Below, in pieces: positions 51,234 to 60,125 of a stretch of DNA of 64,000 nt. How positions within the stretch are numbered: the stretch's first letter is position 1; every line of letters begins with the position of its first letter. The notes below the pieces were generated by a model. The model did not search any database and was not told where the DNA came from. It saw nothing but the letters and a program-made list of their open reading frames with translations. The stretch is from contig NZ_JAUSYB010000001.1 in NCBI RefSeq assembly GCF_030816505.1, forward strand, positions 2,666,001 through 2,730,000. Direction: 5' to 3'. Position numbers and translations under genes: made by a program. The stretch comes from Microbacterium sp. W4I20. Its GTDB lineage: Bacteria > Actinomycetota > Actinomycetes > Actinomycetales > Microbacteriaceae.

Positions 51234-51611
51234 TCACGCGGGGTGGCGAAGGGCGGGGCAGTGTTCCGGCGTCGGGTGGTGCGCGATGTCGATGATGCGG
51301 TCCAGGGCATCGCGCGCGGCGACGAGACCGTCGATGGCTCCGCTGATGCGATCTCGTTCGGCGGCCAGCAGGGCGAAGGCTTCGGGGGAGCCGTGCCCGG
51401 TGTCGACGCACGGCAGGAGCTGCGTGATCGTGCGGCTCGGCACTCCGGCGGTGAAGAACTGCTGAACGAGCTGGACGCGTTCCACGGCCGTTGCGGGGTA
51501 GTCTCGCTGGCCGCTGGGCGTGCGCTCTGAGGTGAGGAGCCCCTGTTCCTCGTAGTAGCGAAGTGCTCTCGTGCTCACTCCGGCCTGGCGTGCGACCTCG
51601 CCGATCCGCAT
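51234..51611 (-). CDS. MerR-family regulator
   Basis: A 125-aa regulator: MRIGEVARQAGVSTRALRYYEEQGLLTSERTPSGQRDY is the MerR winged helix, followed by a coiled-coil dimer helix (LLAAERDRISGAIDGLVAARDALDRII). The C-terminus has a Cys (PEHCPAL). ATG 51611 is preferred over upstream codons. It is divergent from a short-chain dehydrogenase gene with a MerR-type palindrome between them. Confidence 0.88.
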   Translation of the reverse strand: MRIGEVARQAGVSTRALRYYEEQGLLTSERTPSGQRDYPATAVERVQLVQQFFTAGVPSRTITQLLPCVDTGHGSPEAFALLAAERDRISGAIDGLVAARDALDRIIDIAHHPTPEHCPALRHPA

Positions 51612-51642
51612 TCGTTGTCTCTCTTTCACCAGGTGACTTGAC

Positions 51643-51660
51643 CTTGACGTCAACGTCAAG
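51643..51660. promoter_or_regulatory. MerR-type operator and -35 region
   Basis: CTTGACGTCAACGTCAAG is an 18-bp inverted repeat with only its two central bases off symmetry. TTGACC and TTGACG -35-like hexamers overlap it, and it faces the SDR gene, the usual layout for MerR activation over an elongated spacer. Confidence 0.7.
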
Positions 51661-51726
51661 TCTTAGCGTAGTGGAGTCGGCCCGCTCGGGCCGCAGAATG
51701 CGCAATCCCCACGAACTAAGGAACTC

Positions 51727-52452
51727 ATGAACGTCACTGACCAGATCGCCCTCGTGACCGGAGCGAACCGAGGCATCGGCCGCCAGTTCGTGCTCGAGCT
51801 GCTCGAGCGCGGCGCCGAGACCGTCTACGCGACAGCCCGCCGTCCCGAGACGCTCGATTTCGACGACCGGCGCGTGGTGCCGTTGAGGCTCGATCTGCTC
51901 GACCACGACTCGGTCGTCACCGCAGCCGGCGTAGCTCGGGATGTGACTCTCATCGTGAACAACGCCGGGATATCCACGGGCGCCGGCCTGGTGACCGGCG
52001 ACCTGGGAGAGTTGCGCCGAGAGATGGACACCCACTTCTGGGGAACCCTCGACGTGATCCGCGAGTTCGCCCCCGTGCTCTCCGCCAACGGGGGCGGCGC
52101 GGTCGTCAACGTGCTCTCGGCGCTGTCGTGGTTCGCGTCTCCGGGAGCCGGAGGATACGCCGCAGCGAAGGCTGCTGCATGGAACATGACGAATGGCGTT
52201 CGCCTGGAGCTCGCCGGCCAGGGAACCCTCGTGCAGGGCGTGCTCCTCGGAGCCGCTGACACAGATCTGATGGCCGACTACGACGGGCACAAGATCGATC
52301 CTCGCGACGTGGCCCGCCGGTCACTCGACGGTCTGGCGTCCGGCTCGATCGAGGTGATCGTCGACGAGTGGACCGCGATGGTGAAGGCATCGCTCGCGGA
52401 CGACCCCGCCGTGTTCTACGCCAAGATGACAGAGCTGCTCGGCGCTTCCTGA
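51727..52452 (+). CDS. Short-chain dehydrogenase/reductase
   Basis: A 241-aa classical SDR. ALVTGANRGIGRQFV binds NAD(P), NNAGIS is conserved, and Ser (VLSALSWF) with YAAAK are catalytic. The substrate is unknown; MerR-controlled SDRs of this type often handle reactive carbonyls or quinones. Confidence 0.9.
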   Translation: MNVTDQIALVTGANRGIGRQFVLELLERGAETVYATARRPETLDFDDRRVVPLRLDLLDHDSVVTAAGVARDVTLIVNNAGISTGAGLVTGDLGELRREMDTHFWGTLDVIREFAPVLSANGGGAVVNVLSALSWFASPGAGGYAAAKAAAWNMTNGVRLELAGQGTLVQGVLLGAADTDLMADYDGHKIDPRDVARRSLDGLASGSIEVIVDEWTAMVKASLADDPAVFYAKMTELLGAS

Positions 52453-52539
52453 GAAGGCGGTGACGAGAACTCGTGTCAAGGGGTTCGAGACGGATGCCGA
52501 TCGAACAGCAGGATGGGTGAGCGACGAGAGGAGCTCACG

Positions 52540-54903
52540 ATGTTCGAGGTGGCACCGTGGGGCATCGCCCTCGACGGCGTGAAGGAGTCGCATCTCGCGC
52601 ACGAGGAGTCGGTCTTCGGGTTGTCGAACGGGCACGTCGGCTGGCGAGCCAACCTCGACGAGGGCGATCCGCGCGGGGTGGCCGGGAGCTATCTGAACGG
52701 CGTGTTCGAGGAGCATCCGATGCCGTACGCCGAAGACGGCTATGGGTATCCGGACTGCGGACAGACCGTCATCAACGTGCAGAACGGGCAGATCATCCGC
52801 CTCACCGTCGACGACGAGCCGTTCGACGTAACCCGCGGCGAGCTCGTCCGGCACCGGCGCAGCCTCGACTTCCAGGACGGAACCCTGCATCGCGACGTCG
52901 AATGGATCTCGCCGACCGACCGCCGCGTGCGCATCGAATCGACCCGCATCGTCTCGTTCACGCACCGGTCGGTCGCGGCTGTCCGGTACCGGGTGCAGGC
53001 GGTCGATCAGGAGGTCGCGATCAGCATCCAGTCGGAGGTGCTGCCCAACGAGCCCCTTCCGATCACGCACGCCGATCCGCGCGTGCAGGAGCTGCTCACG
53101 AAGCCGCTGGTCGGCGTCGACTCGAACGTGATCGACACGGCCGCGACGCTCGTCCACCGCACGCGGAAGAGCGGACTCACGATCGCGGTGAGCAGCGACC
53201 ACGTCGTCACCGCATCCGGAGCCACCGCCCCGACCGTGACCACCGAAGCCACCCACGAGCTCACCCGGACCACCGTGCGCGTCGTGCTCGCACCGGGGGA
53301 GCACGTCGAGGTGGTCAAGTTCGTCGGGCACGAGTGGTCCGCCACCGCGTCGGCCGCCACGCTGCGCGACCGGGCGGAGGTCGCCGCCGCGGATGCGAAG
53401 CGCGCGGGGTGGGACCGGCTCGTCGCCGAGCAGCGAGCACGCCTCGACGACTACTGGGCCTGCGCCGACGTGGAGGTCGACGGCGAGCCGCGGCTGCAGC
53501 AGGCGGTCCGGTACGCGCTGTTCCAGGTGTTCCAGGCATCCGTCCGCGCCGAGCTGCGCTCCGTCCCCGGCAAGGGGCTGACCGGCTCAGGCTATGAGGG
53601 GCACACCTTCTGGGACTTCGAGGCGTACGTGCTGCCCGTGCTCACGTCGACCGCCCCGCATGCGGCGGAGCAGGCGCTGCGCTGGCGGCACTCCACCCTC
53701 GATCACGCCCGGGAGCGCGCGGAGCACCTGCACCTCCGCGGCGCCGCATTCCCCTGGCGCACGATCGACGGCAGGGAGAGCTCCGGCTACTGGCCGGCCG
53801 GCACCGCCGCGTTCCATGTCAACGCCGACATCGCCGGCGCGGTGCTCCACTACGTCCGCGCCACCGGCGACCACGCGTTCGAGCGCGAGGTCGGCGTCGA
53901 GCTGCTCGTCGAGACCGCCCGGCTGTGGCTGTCTCTCGGCCGCTGGGATTGCGCCGGCGGCTTCCACATCGATGGGGTCACGGGGCCGGACGAGTACTCT
54001 GCGATCGCTGACGACAACATCTACACGAACCTCATGGCCCGGCAGAATCTGCGAGGGGCGGCGGATGCTGCGCGTCGTCATCCCGAGATCGCCGATGCGC
54101 TCGGCGCCGACGATGCCGAGCGTGAGAGCTGGCTGCAGGCGGCGGAGGCGATGACCGTCCTCTTCGACGAGGACCGCGGGGTGCATCCGCAGTCCGCCCG
54201 GTTCACGGACCAGCAGCGCTGGGCCTTCGCGAGCACGAGCCCGGACCAGTATCCGCTGCACTCTCACTTCCCCTACTTCGACCTGTACCGCAAGCAGGTG
54301 GTGAAACAGGCCGACCTGGTGCTCGCGCTGTTCTTCGCACACGAGGCGTTCACGGCCGAGCAGAAGGCGAGGGATTTCGCGTACTACGAGGAGGTCACCG
54401 TGCGCGACTCCTCGCTCTCCGCCGCGGCCCAGGCGGTGATCGCCGCCGAGGTCGGGCAGCTCGAACTCGCGTACGACTACCTCGGCGAGGCCGCCACGCT
54501 CGATCTCGACGACCTCCAGGGAGACACCGACGAGGGTCTGCACATCGCGGCGCTCGCCGGAGTGTGGACGGCCATCACCGCCGGGTTCGGGGGCATGCGC
54601 GACTCCGACGAGGGTTTGCGGTTCTCCCCGCGTCTGCCCGAGCGCCTGGGCCGGCTGTGCTTCGGGGTGCGCATCCACGGCCAGACCCTCCGGGTGGAGA
54701 TCACGCCGTCGAAAGCGACCTACTCACTGAAGAGCGGATCGCCGCTGACCATCGGGCACTTCGCAGACGAGGTCGAACTCCGTGCCGGCGAGCCGGTCAC
54801 TCGGGAGATCCCGGATCTGGCGGAGGCCGGTCCCCGGCCCGAGCAGCCGAAGGGCCGAGCACCGCGGGATGCCGCGGTGGCGTTCGCACGCTCCCGACGA
54901 TGA
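52540..54903 (+). CDS. GH65 glycoside hydrolase/phosphorylase
   Basis: A 787-aa protein of glycoside hydrolase family 65 (maltose, trehalose, kojibiose phosphorylases and hydrolases). The N-terminal beta-sandwich (ESVFGLSNGHVGWRANLDEG) leads to the (alpha/alpha)6 barrel with ESSGYWPAGTAAFHVNADIAGAVLHY and the catalytic-acid motif VTGPDEYSAIADDNIYTN. ATG 52540 has GAGAGGAGC seven bases before; ATG 52513 is the alternative. The beta-phosphoglucomutase gene often adjacent to GH65 phosphorylases is missing here. Confidence 0.9.
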   Translation: MFEVAPWGIALDGVKESHLAHEESVFGLSNGHVGWRANLDEGDPRGVAGSYLNGVFEEHPMPYAEDGYGYPDCGQTVINVQNGQIIRLTVDDEPFDVTRGELVRHRRSLDFQDGTLHRDVEWISPTDRRVRIESTRIVSFTHRSVAAVRYRVQAVDQEVAISIQSEVLPNEPLPITHADPRVQELLTKPLVGVDSNVIDTAATLVHRTRKSGLTIAVSSDHVVTASGATAPTVTTEATHELTRTTVRVVLAPGEHVEVVKFVGHEWSATASAATLRDRAEVAAADAKRAGWDRLVAEQRARLDDYWACADVEVDGEPRLQQAVRYALFQVFQASVRAELRSVPGKGLTGSGYEGHTFWDFEAYVLPVLTSTAPHAAEQALRWRHSTLDHARERAEHLHLRGAAFPWRTIDGRESSGYWPAGTAAFHVNADIAGAVLHYVRATGDHAFEREVGVELLVETARLWLSLGRWDCAGGFHIDGVTGPDEYSAIADDNIYTNLMARQNLRGAADAARRHPEIADALGADDAERESWLQAAEAMTVLFDEDRGVHPQSARFTDQQRWAFASTSPDQYPLHSHFPYFDLYRKQVVKQADLVLALFFAHEAFTAEQKARDFAYYEEVTVRDSSLSAAAQAVIAAEVGQLELAYDYLGEAATLDLDDLQGDTDEGLHIAALAGVWTAITAGFGGMRDSDEGLRFSPRLPERLGRLCFGVRIHGQTLRVEITPSKATYSLKSGSPLTIGHFADEVELRAGEPVTREIPDLAEAGPRPEQPKGRAPRDAAVAFARSRR

Positions 54904-54922
54904 GCCTCGTCCGGGCCTCGGC

Positions 54923-55735
54923 TCACATCCGCGCGTAGCGCGCGCGGGCGAAGCAGAACAGGCCGTAGAGCGCGAGACCGGCCCCGACGACCCAGAGGAT
55001 GACGGCACCGAACGGGAGTCCGGCCAGTGCCCGCAGCGCAGCATCCAGTCCACCGGCGGTCTCGGGGTCGTGGGTGAGGGCGGCGACGACGAACAGGATC
55101 CCGGCGACCGCCACGGCGATCCCCTTCGCGATGTAACCCGCGACGCCGAACGCGATGATGCCCTTGCGTGCCGTCCCGGACGGAAGATCGAGGTGCTTCG
55201 TGAAGGCCTGGGTGACGCCGCGCACGATGAAGGCGACGCCGACGGCACCGACGATCAGGCCGACCAGCACCAGCAGAGCGACTCCCGCGGGTGCGGCGAG
55301 AAGTCGGGCGCTGAACGACTGCGAGGACTCCGAGGACTGCGACTGGCCGCCGAGCGCGTAGACCAGGGCGGTGGCCGCGATCGCGATGTAAGCGCCGGCC
55401 GTACCGAGGAACTTGATCCGGTGGCCCCACTTCTTCTTCGAGTCGGGATCGCGTTCGACCACGGCCTCGGCGATCTGCCACACCGCCAGGGCCAGCAGGC
55501 CGAGCACGATGACCCAGAGCAGAACGACTCCCGCCGGTGACTTCTGGATCTGCTCCAGGGCGCCACCCTGGTCGGCGTTCTCGCCGCCTCCGCCGGTCGC
55601 GATCGAGATGGCGATCGCCCCGATCAGGATGTGCAGGATGCCGAGGACCGCGTACCCGACGCGGGCGAGACCGCGGAAGGCCTTCGAGTCCTGCGCAGCC
55701 CGGGCGGTGGATGCTGCGGAGTTGCTGGAGTTCAT
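54923..55735 (-). CDS. DUF1206 membrane protein
   Basis: A 270-aa protein with six hydrophobic segments arranged as three repeats of the DUF1206 unit (LARVGYAVLGILHILIGAIAISIA, FLGTAGAYIAIAATALVYALGG, GIIAFGVAGYIAKGIAVAVAGILF). Function is unknown. ATG 55735 overlaps the stop of the PAP2 gene, so they are coupled. Confidence 0.82.
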   Translation of the reverse strand: MNSSNSAASTARAAQDSKAFRGLARVGYAVLGILHILIGAIAISIATGGGGENADQGGALEQIQKSPAGVVLLWVIVLGLLALAVWQIAEAVVERDPDSKKKWGHRIKFLGTAGAYIAIAATALVYALGGQSQSSESSQSFSARLLAAPAGVALLVLVGLIVGAVGVAFIVRGVTQAFTKHLDLPSGTARKGIIAFGVAGYIAKGIAVAVAGILFVVAALTHDPETAGGLDAALRALAGLPFGAVILWVVGAGLALYGLFCFARARYARM

Positions 55736-56418
55736 GAGTTCGAGACGCCTTCTGTGAATGGTTCGGGGAGGGAGGAATCGGCGGCTCGGATCGCCCGGCG
55801 GTCGCGGGCTGCTTCGACGGCGATCCAGACGAGCGCGGCGACGGCGATGCCCTCGAGCATGCCCGCCACCACATCGCTGAGCCAATGCGCGTGGAGGTAG
55901 GTCCGGCTCCACATCATGATGAGCACCCAGGCGGCGCCGAGGAGCCACACGTACCAGCGGCGGAGCACGAGGCCGAGGATGACCACCATCGTCGTTGCGA
56001 CGGCGGTGTGACCGGACGGGAACGATGTCGCGACACTCTCCGCGAGCGAATCCGCGGGGCGGGTGCGGCCGATCACCGCGGCCATCGTCGCACCGATCGC
56101 GACGACCACGACCAGGGCGATCGCCAGCGTCGCAGCATCCCACCGCCTCCGGCGCCAGACGAACAGGAGGATGACCAGCGCCCCGACCACGATCATGCCG
56201 ATCGTGCCGCCGACGACGGCGGGCACCCATGCCACAACGACCCCGACGTCGGTGAGCGCGGCGAGCATCAGATCGTGCCACCAGATGTCGAGCGCGAGCG
56301 GCTCATGGCCGCCGAGCGCGACCACGGCGCGGAGCACGACGAACGCCACGCCCGCCGAGACTCCGACGACCGCGGCCGTCGCGCGAGTGCGCGGGGTCGA
56401 GACCTCGTCGTGGTTCAC
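55732..56418 (-). CDS. PAP2-family membrane phosphatase
   Basis: A 228-aa integral membrane phosphatase with the three PAP2 motifs: GRTRPAD (short form of KxxxxxxRP), FPSGHT and SRTYLHAHWLSDV. It probably hydrolyses lipid phosphate or pyrophosphate such as undecaprenyl pyrophosphate. Six membrane helices are predicted. Confidence 0.87.
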   Translation of the reverse strand: MNHDEVSTPRTRATAAVVGVSAGVAFVVLRAVVALGGHEPLALDIWWHDLMLAALTDVGVVVAWVPAVVGGTIGMIVVGALVILLFVWRRRRWDAATLAIALVVVVAIGATMAAVIGRTRPADSLAESVATSFPSGHTAVATTMVVILGLVLRRWYVWLLGAAWVLIMMWSRTYLHAHWLSDVVAGMLEGIAVAALVWIAVEAARDRRAIRAADSSLPEPFTEGVSNS

Positions 56419-56453
56419 GGAAGCCTCACACGCGCCACCCGCTCCCTGCCCGT

Positions 56454-56714
56454 TCAGGCGATGGGATCGTTGTTACGGATGCTTCTCCGCGTGACCTGCT
56501 CGCCGGAGGCGGGGTCGACTGAAGTCCGTGCGACGGTCTCCGTCCGCCGGCTCCGCATGACGAGGACGAGGCTGATGAGGAACACCACGACCCCGGCGCC
56601 CATCAGGATGTAGCCGATCAGGTCGAGATCGACGATGCCGCCCGTGTCGACGTTGACGGCGAAGACGAGGATCGCTCCGATGACGAAGATGGCGATGCCG
56701 GTTCCGATACCCAT
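56454..56714 (-). CDS. DUF6458-like two-helix membrane protein
   Basis: An 86-aa protein with two hydrophobic helices (MGIGTGIAIFVIGAILVFAV and LIGYILMGAGVVVFLISLVLVM) and a polar C-terminal tail, a common actinobacterial small membrane protein of unknown function. ATG 56714 is used because GGCAGGGAAG precedes it. Confidence 0.75.
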   Translation of the reverse strand: MGIGTGIAIFVIGAILVFAVNVDTGGIVDLDLIGYILMGAGVVVFLISLVLVMRSRRTETVARTSVDPASGEQVTRRSIRNNDPIA

Positions 56715-56771
56715 GACTTCCCTGCCTTTCCGGGGCCGCACACGCGACCCGCAGCCCCCACGATAAGGTCA

Positions 56772-57494
56772 ATGTCGATTGAGTCAACCCTCATGGACAT
56801 ACCCTCGCCGCGCGTGGTATGGATGAAGGTGATGACTGATCTGGAACGCCGCGCCGGCATCTTCGCCGCTCTCGCCGACCAGACGCGCCTGCGCATCGTC
56901 GATCTGCTGACGCTCGGCGATCTCTCATCGTCGGAGATCGGAGAGCAGCTCGCTCTGCGATCAAACTTGATCGCGCACCACCTCGGGGTGCTCGAGTCGG
57001 CTCACATCATCGCGCGGACCAGGTCGGAGTTCGATCGGCGCCGCAGCTACATCGGACTCCGGCCCGAGGTCTTCGACACACTCGCTCCGGCCAGCGTGTC
57101 ACCACCCGATCGGGTGCTCTTCGTCTGCACCGCGAATTCCGCACGGTCGCAGATGGCAGAGGTGCTCTGGCGGAACAGCAGCGCGATCCCCGCGGCGTCG
57201 GCGGGGACGGCTCCGGCTGTCACGGTCAACCCGCAGGCGGTGCAGTCGGCCGCACGACACGGCCTCACCATCGACGTGGATCGTCATCCCCGCCATATCG
57301 ATGACGTGCGCGCAGACGGAGACCTCATCATCACAGTCTGCGATGACGCGCACGAGCGACTGCTGAAGCGCGATGACCTGCACTGGTCGATCCGCGATCC
57401 GGCCAGGGTCGGAACGCCCGCCGCCTTCGACTCGGCGTGGGAGACGCTGGGCCGTCGCATCCGCGCTTTCTCTTCGCGCCTCGCCGTGGCGTGA
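56772..57494 (+). CDS. ArsR-type HTH fused to low-molecular-weight phosphatase (arsenate-reductase-like)
   Basis: A 240-aa fusion. Residues about 22-100 are an ArsR winged helix (IFAALADQTRLRIVDLLTLGDLSSSEIGEQLALRSNLIAHHLGVLE) and 112-235 a LMW tyrosine phosphatase/ArsC domain with the P-loop VLFVCTANSARSQMAEVLW. In the phosphatase domain the late Asp loop reads IRDPARVG. The ArsR part lacks an obvious CVCDL metal site. ATG 56772 gives the longest form; ATG 56823 or 56832 would start right at the HTH. No arsenic efflux gene is near. Confidence 0.82.
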   Translation: MSIESTLMDIPSPRVVWMKVMTDLERRAGIFAALADQTRLRIVDLLTLGDLSSSEIGEQLALRSNLIAHHLGVLESAHIIARTRSEFDRRRSYIGLRPEVFDTLAPASVSPPDRVLFVCTANSARSQMAEVLWRNSSAIPAASAGTAPAVTVNPQAVQSAARHGLTIDVDRHPRHIDDVRADGDLIITVCDDAHERLLKRDDLHWSIRDPARVGTPAAFDSAWETLGRRIRAFSSRLAVA

Positions 57495-57509
57495 CGATCT
57501 GTCGTCACG
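57490..57509. terminator. Hairpin between convergent genes
   Basis: CGTGACGA and TCGTCACG (57490-57497, 57502-57509) form an 8-bp stem with loop TCTG; the left arm contains the upstream gene's TGA stop. Confidence 0.55.
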
Positions 57510-57521
57510 GACGTGCGTGAC

Positions 57522-58226
57522 TCAGCGTCGGATGCCGACGTAGACGGTGTTCGACGAGACCCCGCCGGTGAGGCGGTTGTCGAAGTCGACGACGTGTGCA
57601 CGGCAGTCGTCGAAGACGGCGCCGAGGGTCGTCATGAACTCGTCGTCGGGCGGATCGTCCGACCAGAGCGCGAAGACGCCGCGGTCGGCGAGGTGCCGCG
57701 CGAGCGCGGTGAGACCCGCCTCGGTGTAGAGGTCGGCGTGGGAGGGGTCGAGGGTGTGGCGCGGCGAATGGTCGACGTCGAGCAGGATCGCGTCGTACCG
57801 CCGGGCGGTGTCGCCGGGTGCGGTGCGCACGACGGCGAAGAAGTCGTCGTGGGTGAGGGTGGTGCGCGCATCGCGGACGAGTGCGGGGGAGACCGGGAGG
57901 AGCTCCCGCTCGTGCCAGCCGATCACCGCGGGAAGTGCGTCGATCACCTCGAGCCTCTCGACGCGGGGGTCTGCGAGCGCGGTGACCGCCGTATATCCGA
58001 GCCCGAGCCCTCCGACGAGCACGCTCAGCCGGTCGCCGGTGGCCGCGGCGAGCCCCAGGGTGGCGAGCTCTTCCTCGGCGACCGTGAAGAGGCTCGACAT
58101 CAGGTACTCGTCGCCGAGCTTCACCTCGTAGATCATCTCGCCCGTGGCAGGGTCGGCCCGGCGCCGGAGCATGAGCTCGCCCATCCGGGTCTCCTGCCAG
58201 TCGAGCTCTTCGAACCGTGCGATCAT
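57522..58226 (-). CDS. Spermidine-synthase-like methyltransferase-fold protein
   Basis: A 234-aa Rossmann-fold protein of the spermidine synthase-like group. LSVLVGGLGLGYTAVTAL is the nucleotide loop, LEVIDALPAVIGWHE the acidic strand, and YDAILLDVDHSPRHTL the catalytic-region strand. True polyamine synthesis is not certain because the group contains many unassigned aminopropyl- or methyltransferase-like proteins. ATG 58226 is chosen as the start. Confidence 0.72.
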   Translation of the reverse strand: MIARFEELDWQETRMGELMLRRRADPATGEMIYEVKLGDEYLMSSLFTVAEEELATLGLAAATGDRLSVLVGGLGLGYTAVTALADPRVERLEVIDALPAVIGWHERELLPVSPALVRDARTTLTHDDFFAVVRTAPGDTARRYDAILLDVDHSPRHTLDPSHADLYTEAGLTALARHLADRGVFALWSDDPPDDEFMTTLGAVFDDCRAHVVDFDNRLTGGVSSNTVYVGIRR

Positions 58227-58270
58227 TCCGGTGCCTCTCGTCGACAGGCGTCCCACCCTACGCGCCCGCG

Positions 58271-58864
58271 CTACTGCTCCTGGTCGAGCAGCGCCTTCGC
58301 GACCCGTCGTGCCGAGGCGAACGGAGCCGCGAACGTCTCCATGCCCACGCTCACGATGGCGCCCTCATAGAGCAGCATCATCGCCTCCGCGGTCGTGCGC
58401 GGATCCTTCAGGCCGGCCTCGGCGCAGAGCTCCGCGAAGAGATCGAGCAGCCACACCTTCTGGCGCGACACCTCGGGGAACACCGGGTGTCCGTCGTGCC
58501 CGTCGCCGATCTCGGCGCGGGCGTTGATCGCGCTGCAGCCCTTGGGGCTGTTGTCGTCGGACCAGGATGCTGCGGCGTCGAAGACCGTGAGGATCCGCTC
58601 GATACCGGGCGTGGGAGTGCGGTCGAGCTCCTCGGCGAGGTGCCGGCGCCAGCGGGCATCGCGGTGCTGGAGGTACGCGACGACCAACGTCTCCTTGGAG
58701 CCGAACCGGTCGTAGAGCGTCTTCTTCGTGACGCCGGCCGCCTCGGCGATCGTGTCGACGCCCACGGCGTGGATGCCTCGCTCGTAGAACAACCGGGATG
58801 CCGCATCGAGGACGCGAGTGGCGCCGGGAGTCAGCGGAGCGAGTTCGGGGAGCGGGCCGGGCAT
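58271..58864 (-). CDS. TetR-family regulator
   Basis: A 197-aa regulator with an N-terminal TetR helix-turn-helix (ATRVLDAASRLFYERGIHAVGVDTIAEAAGVTKKTLYDRFGSKETLV) and a helical ligand domain. It is divergent from the EamA exporter gene, 33 bases away, with a palindrome between, so it most likely represses that gene. Confidence 0.9.
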   Translation of the reverse strand: MPGPLPELAPLTPGATRVLDAASRLFYERGIHAVGVDTIAEAAGVTKKTLYDRFGSKETLVVAYLQHRDARWRRHLAEELDRTPTPGIERILTVFDAAASWSDDNSPKGCSAINARAEIGDGHDGHPVFPEVSRQKVWLLDLFAELCAEAGLKDPRTTAEAMMLLYEGAIVSVGMETFAAPFASARRVAKALLDQEQ

Positions 58865-58872
58865 GACCCGAG

Positions 58873-58888
58873 TATACCAACCTGTATA
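58873..58888. promoter_or_regulatory. TetR-type operator TATAC-N6-GTATA
   Basis: TATACCAACCTGTATA lies in the 33-base gap between the TetR and EamA starts; occupancy would block both promoters. A further GGTATAC is inside the exporter's first codons at 58912-58918. Confidence 0.65.
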
Positions 58889-58897
58889 GTCGAGGGC

Positions 58898-59854
58898 ATG
58901 AGTAAACAGATCGGTATACTTTCTGGACTCCTCACCGTGCTGGCCGCCGCCGCGTTCGTGGTGACGTGGAGTTCGGGATTCCTCATCGCCGCGATCGGCA
59001 CCGTGGAGGCGCCACCGCTCACGATGCTCGTCTGGCGGTTCGTTCCCCTCGCCGCCGTGCCGCTGATCATCCTCTTCGCGACAGGCGCCGCTCGGACCGT
59101 CGCCCCCGCCGCTCTGCGTCGACAGGCCCTCATCGGACTCTTCTCGCAGTTCGGCTACTGCGCGGCGGTCTACGCCGCGATCGCCGCAGGCATCGCGACG
59201 GGCACGGTCGCGCTGATCGACGCCGTGCAGCCGCTCGTGGTCGCCGTGCTCGTCGGGCCGCTGCTCGGTCTGCGGGTGCGCGGCGCGCAGTGGGCGGGTC
59301 TCGTCGTGGGCGCCGTCGGCGTGCTGCTCGTCGTGCGGTCGCAGTTCGGGCAGTCCGATGCGCACCCGCTCGTGTACCTGCTCCTCGCCGCCGGGATGGG
59401 CAGCCTCATCGTCGGGACCTTCCTCCAGCGTCGCACGAACGTGCAGACCGGGGTGCTGTCGACCCTGACGATCCACGTCACCGTCTCGGCGGTCGCGCTC
59501 CTGGTGCTCGCCGCGGTGACCGGCACCCTCGTCCCTCCGGCATCCGTGACCTTCTGGATCACCGCCGCGCTCGCCGCCGTGTTCCCGACCTTGGCCGCCT
59601 ACGGCCTCTACTGGTGGCTGCTGCGCCGCATCGGGATCACGGCGCTCAACGCGCTCCTCTTCCTCATCGCCCCTTTCACGGCGGTCGCCGGAGCCGTGAT
59701 CCTCGGGGAGACCCTCACCGTCCTGACGCTGATCGGGTTCCTGCTCTGCGGGCTCGGGGTGGCGGCCGTGCTCGTGGTGGAGGCGCGGGCGGCCCGCGGC
59801 ATCCGTCTTCACACAACGACCCCGGAGCGCGTGAACACCCCTTCGGTACGGTGA
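58898..59854 (+). CDS. EamA/DMT-family exporter
   Basis: A 318-aa, ten-helix drug/metabolite transporter made of two EamA repeats (about 5-145 and 155-300; LAAYGLYWWLLRRIGITALNALLFLIAPFTAVAGAVILGE closes the second). Exports amino acids or other metabolites; the substrate is unknown. ATG 58898 after GAGGG. The TetR gene next door probably regulates it. Confidence 0.9.
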   Translation: MSKQIGILSGLLTVLAAAAFVVTWSSGFLIAAIGTVEAPPLTMLVWRFVPLAAVPLIILFATGAARTVAPAALRRQALIGLFSQFGYCAAVYAAIAAGIATGTVALIDAVQPLVVAVLVGPLLGLRVRGAQWAGLVVGAVGVLLVVRSQFGQSDAHPLVYLLLAAGMGSLIVGTFLQRRTNVQTGVLSTLTIHVTVSAVALLVLAAVTGTLVPPASVTFWITAALAAVFPTLAAYGLYWWLLRRIGITALNALLFLIAPFTAVAGAVILGETLTVLTLIGFLLCGLGVAAVLVVEARAARGIRLHTTTPERVNTPSVR

Positions 59855-60125
59855 GTACGTGTCTGGGGACACGATCTGGGGCCGTTTACGGCGATGGCGA
59901 TGCGAGCGTCTTGTGTCTGGGGACTGGGGAGTTCACTGACGATCGCATCGACCATGCCGCCCTGCGGCTGTCGGGACGGGCGGGCCGTTAACGGCCCGCC
60001 GCTCGACCGTGAAAGCGGCCTCACTAGCGTTGACCAGGTGTCTCGGATGAGAGACGCCCGGCGCCCGTCGTGAAACCCGCCATCCGACGCATCGCGCGGC
60101 CCGACGCCGAAGGAAGAACGCCCCC
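59855..60125. repeat. Gene-free 271-base stretch with repeats and a 22-bp palindrome
   Basis: GTGTCTGGGGAC occurs at 59859-59870 and 59913-59924. CCGTTTACGG (59882-59891) and the related CCGTTAACGG (59985-59994) are small palindromes; the latter is the centre of a perfect 22-bp palindrome at 59979-60000 with GGCGGGCC arms. The palindrome may end the exporter transcript. No coding potential or RNA gene was recognised in the rest. Confidence 0.6.

Noticed and set aside
54901..54925. Hairpin TGAGCC/GGCTCA between the GH65 and DUF1206 genes as a terminator
   Set aside because: The stem is only 6 bp with a 13-base loop and no T-run; too weak to call.
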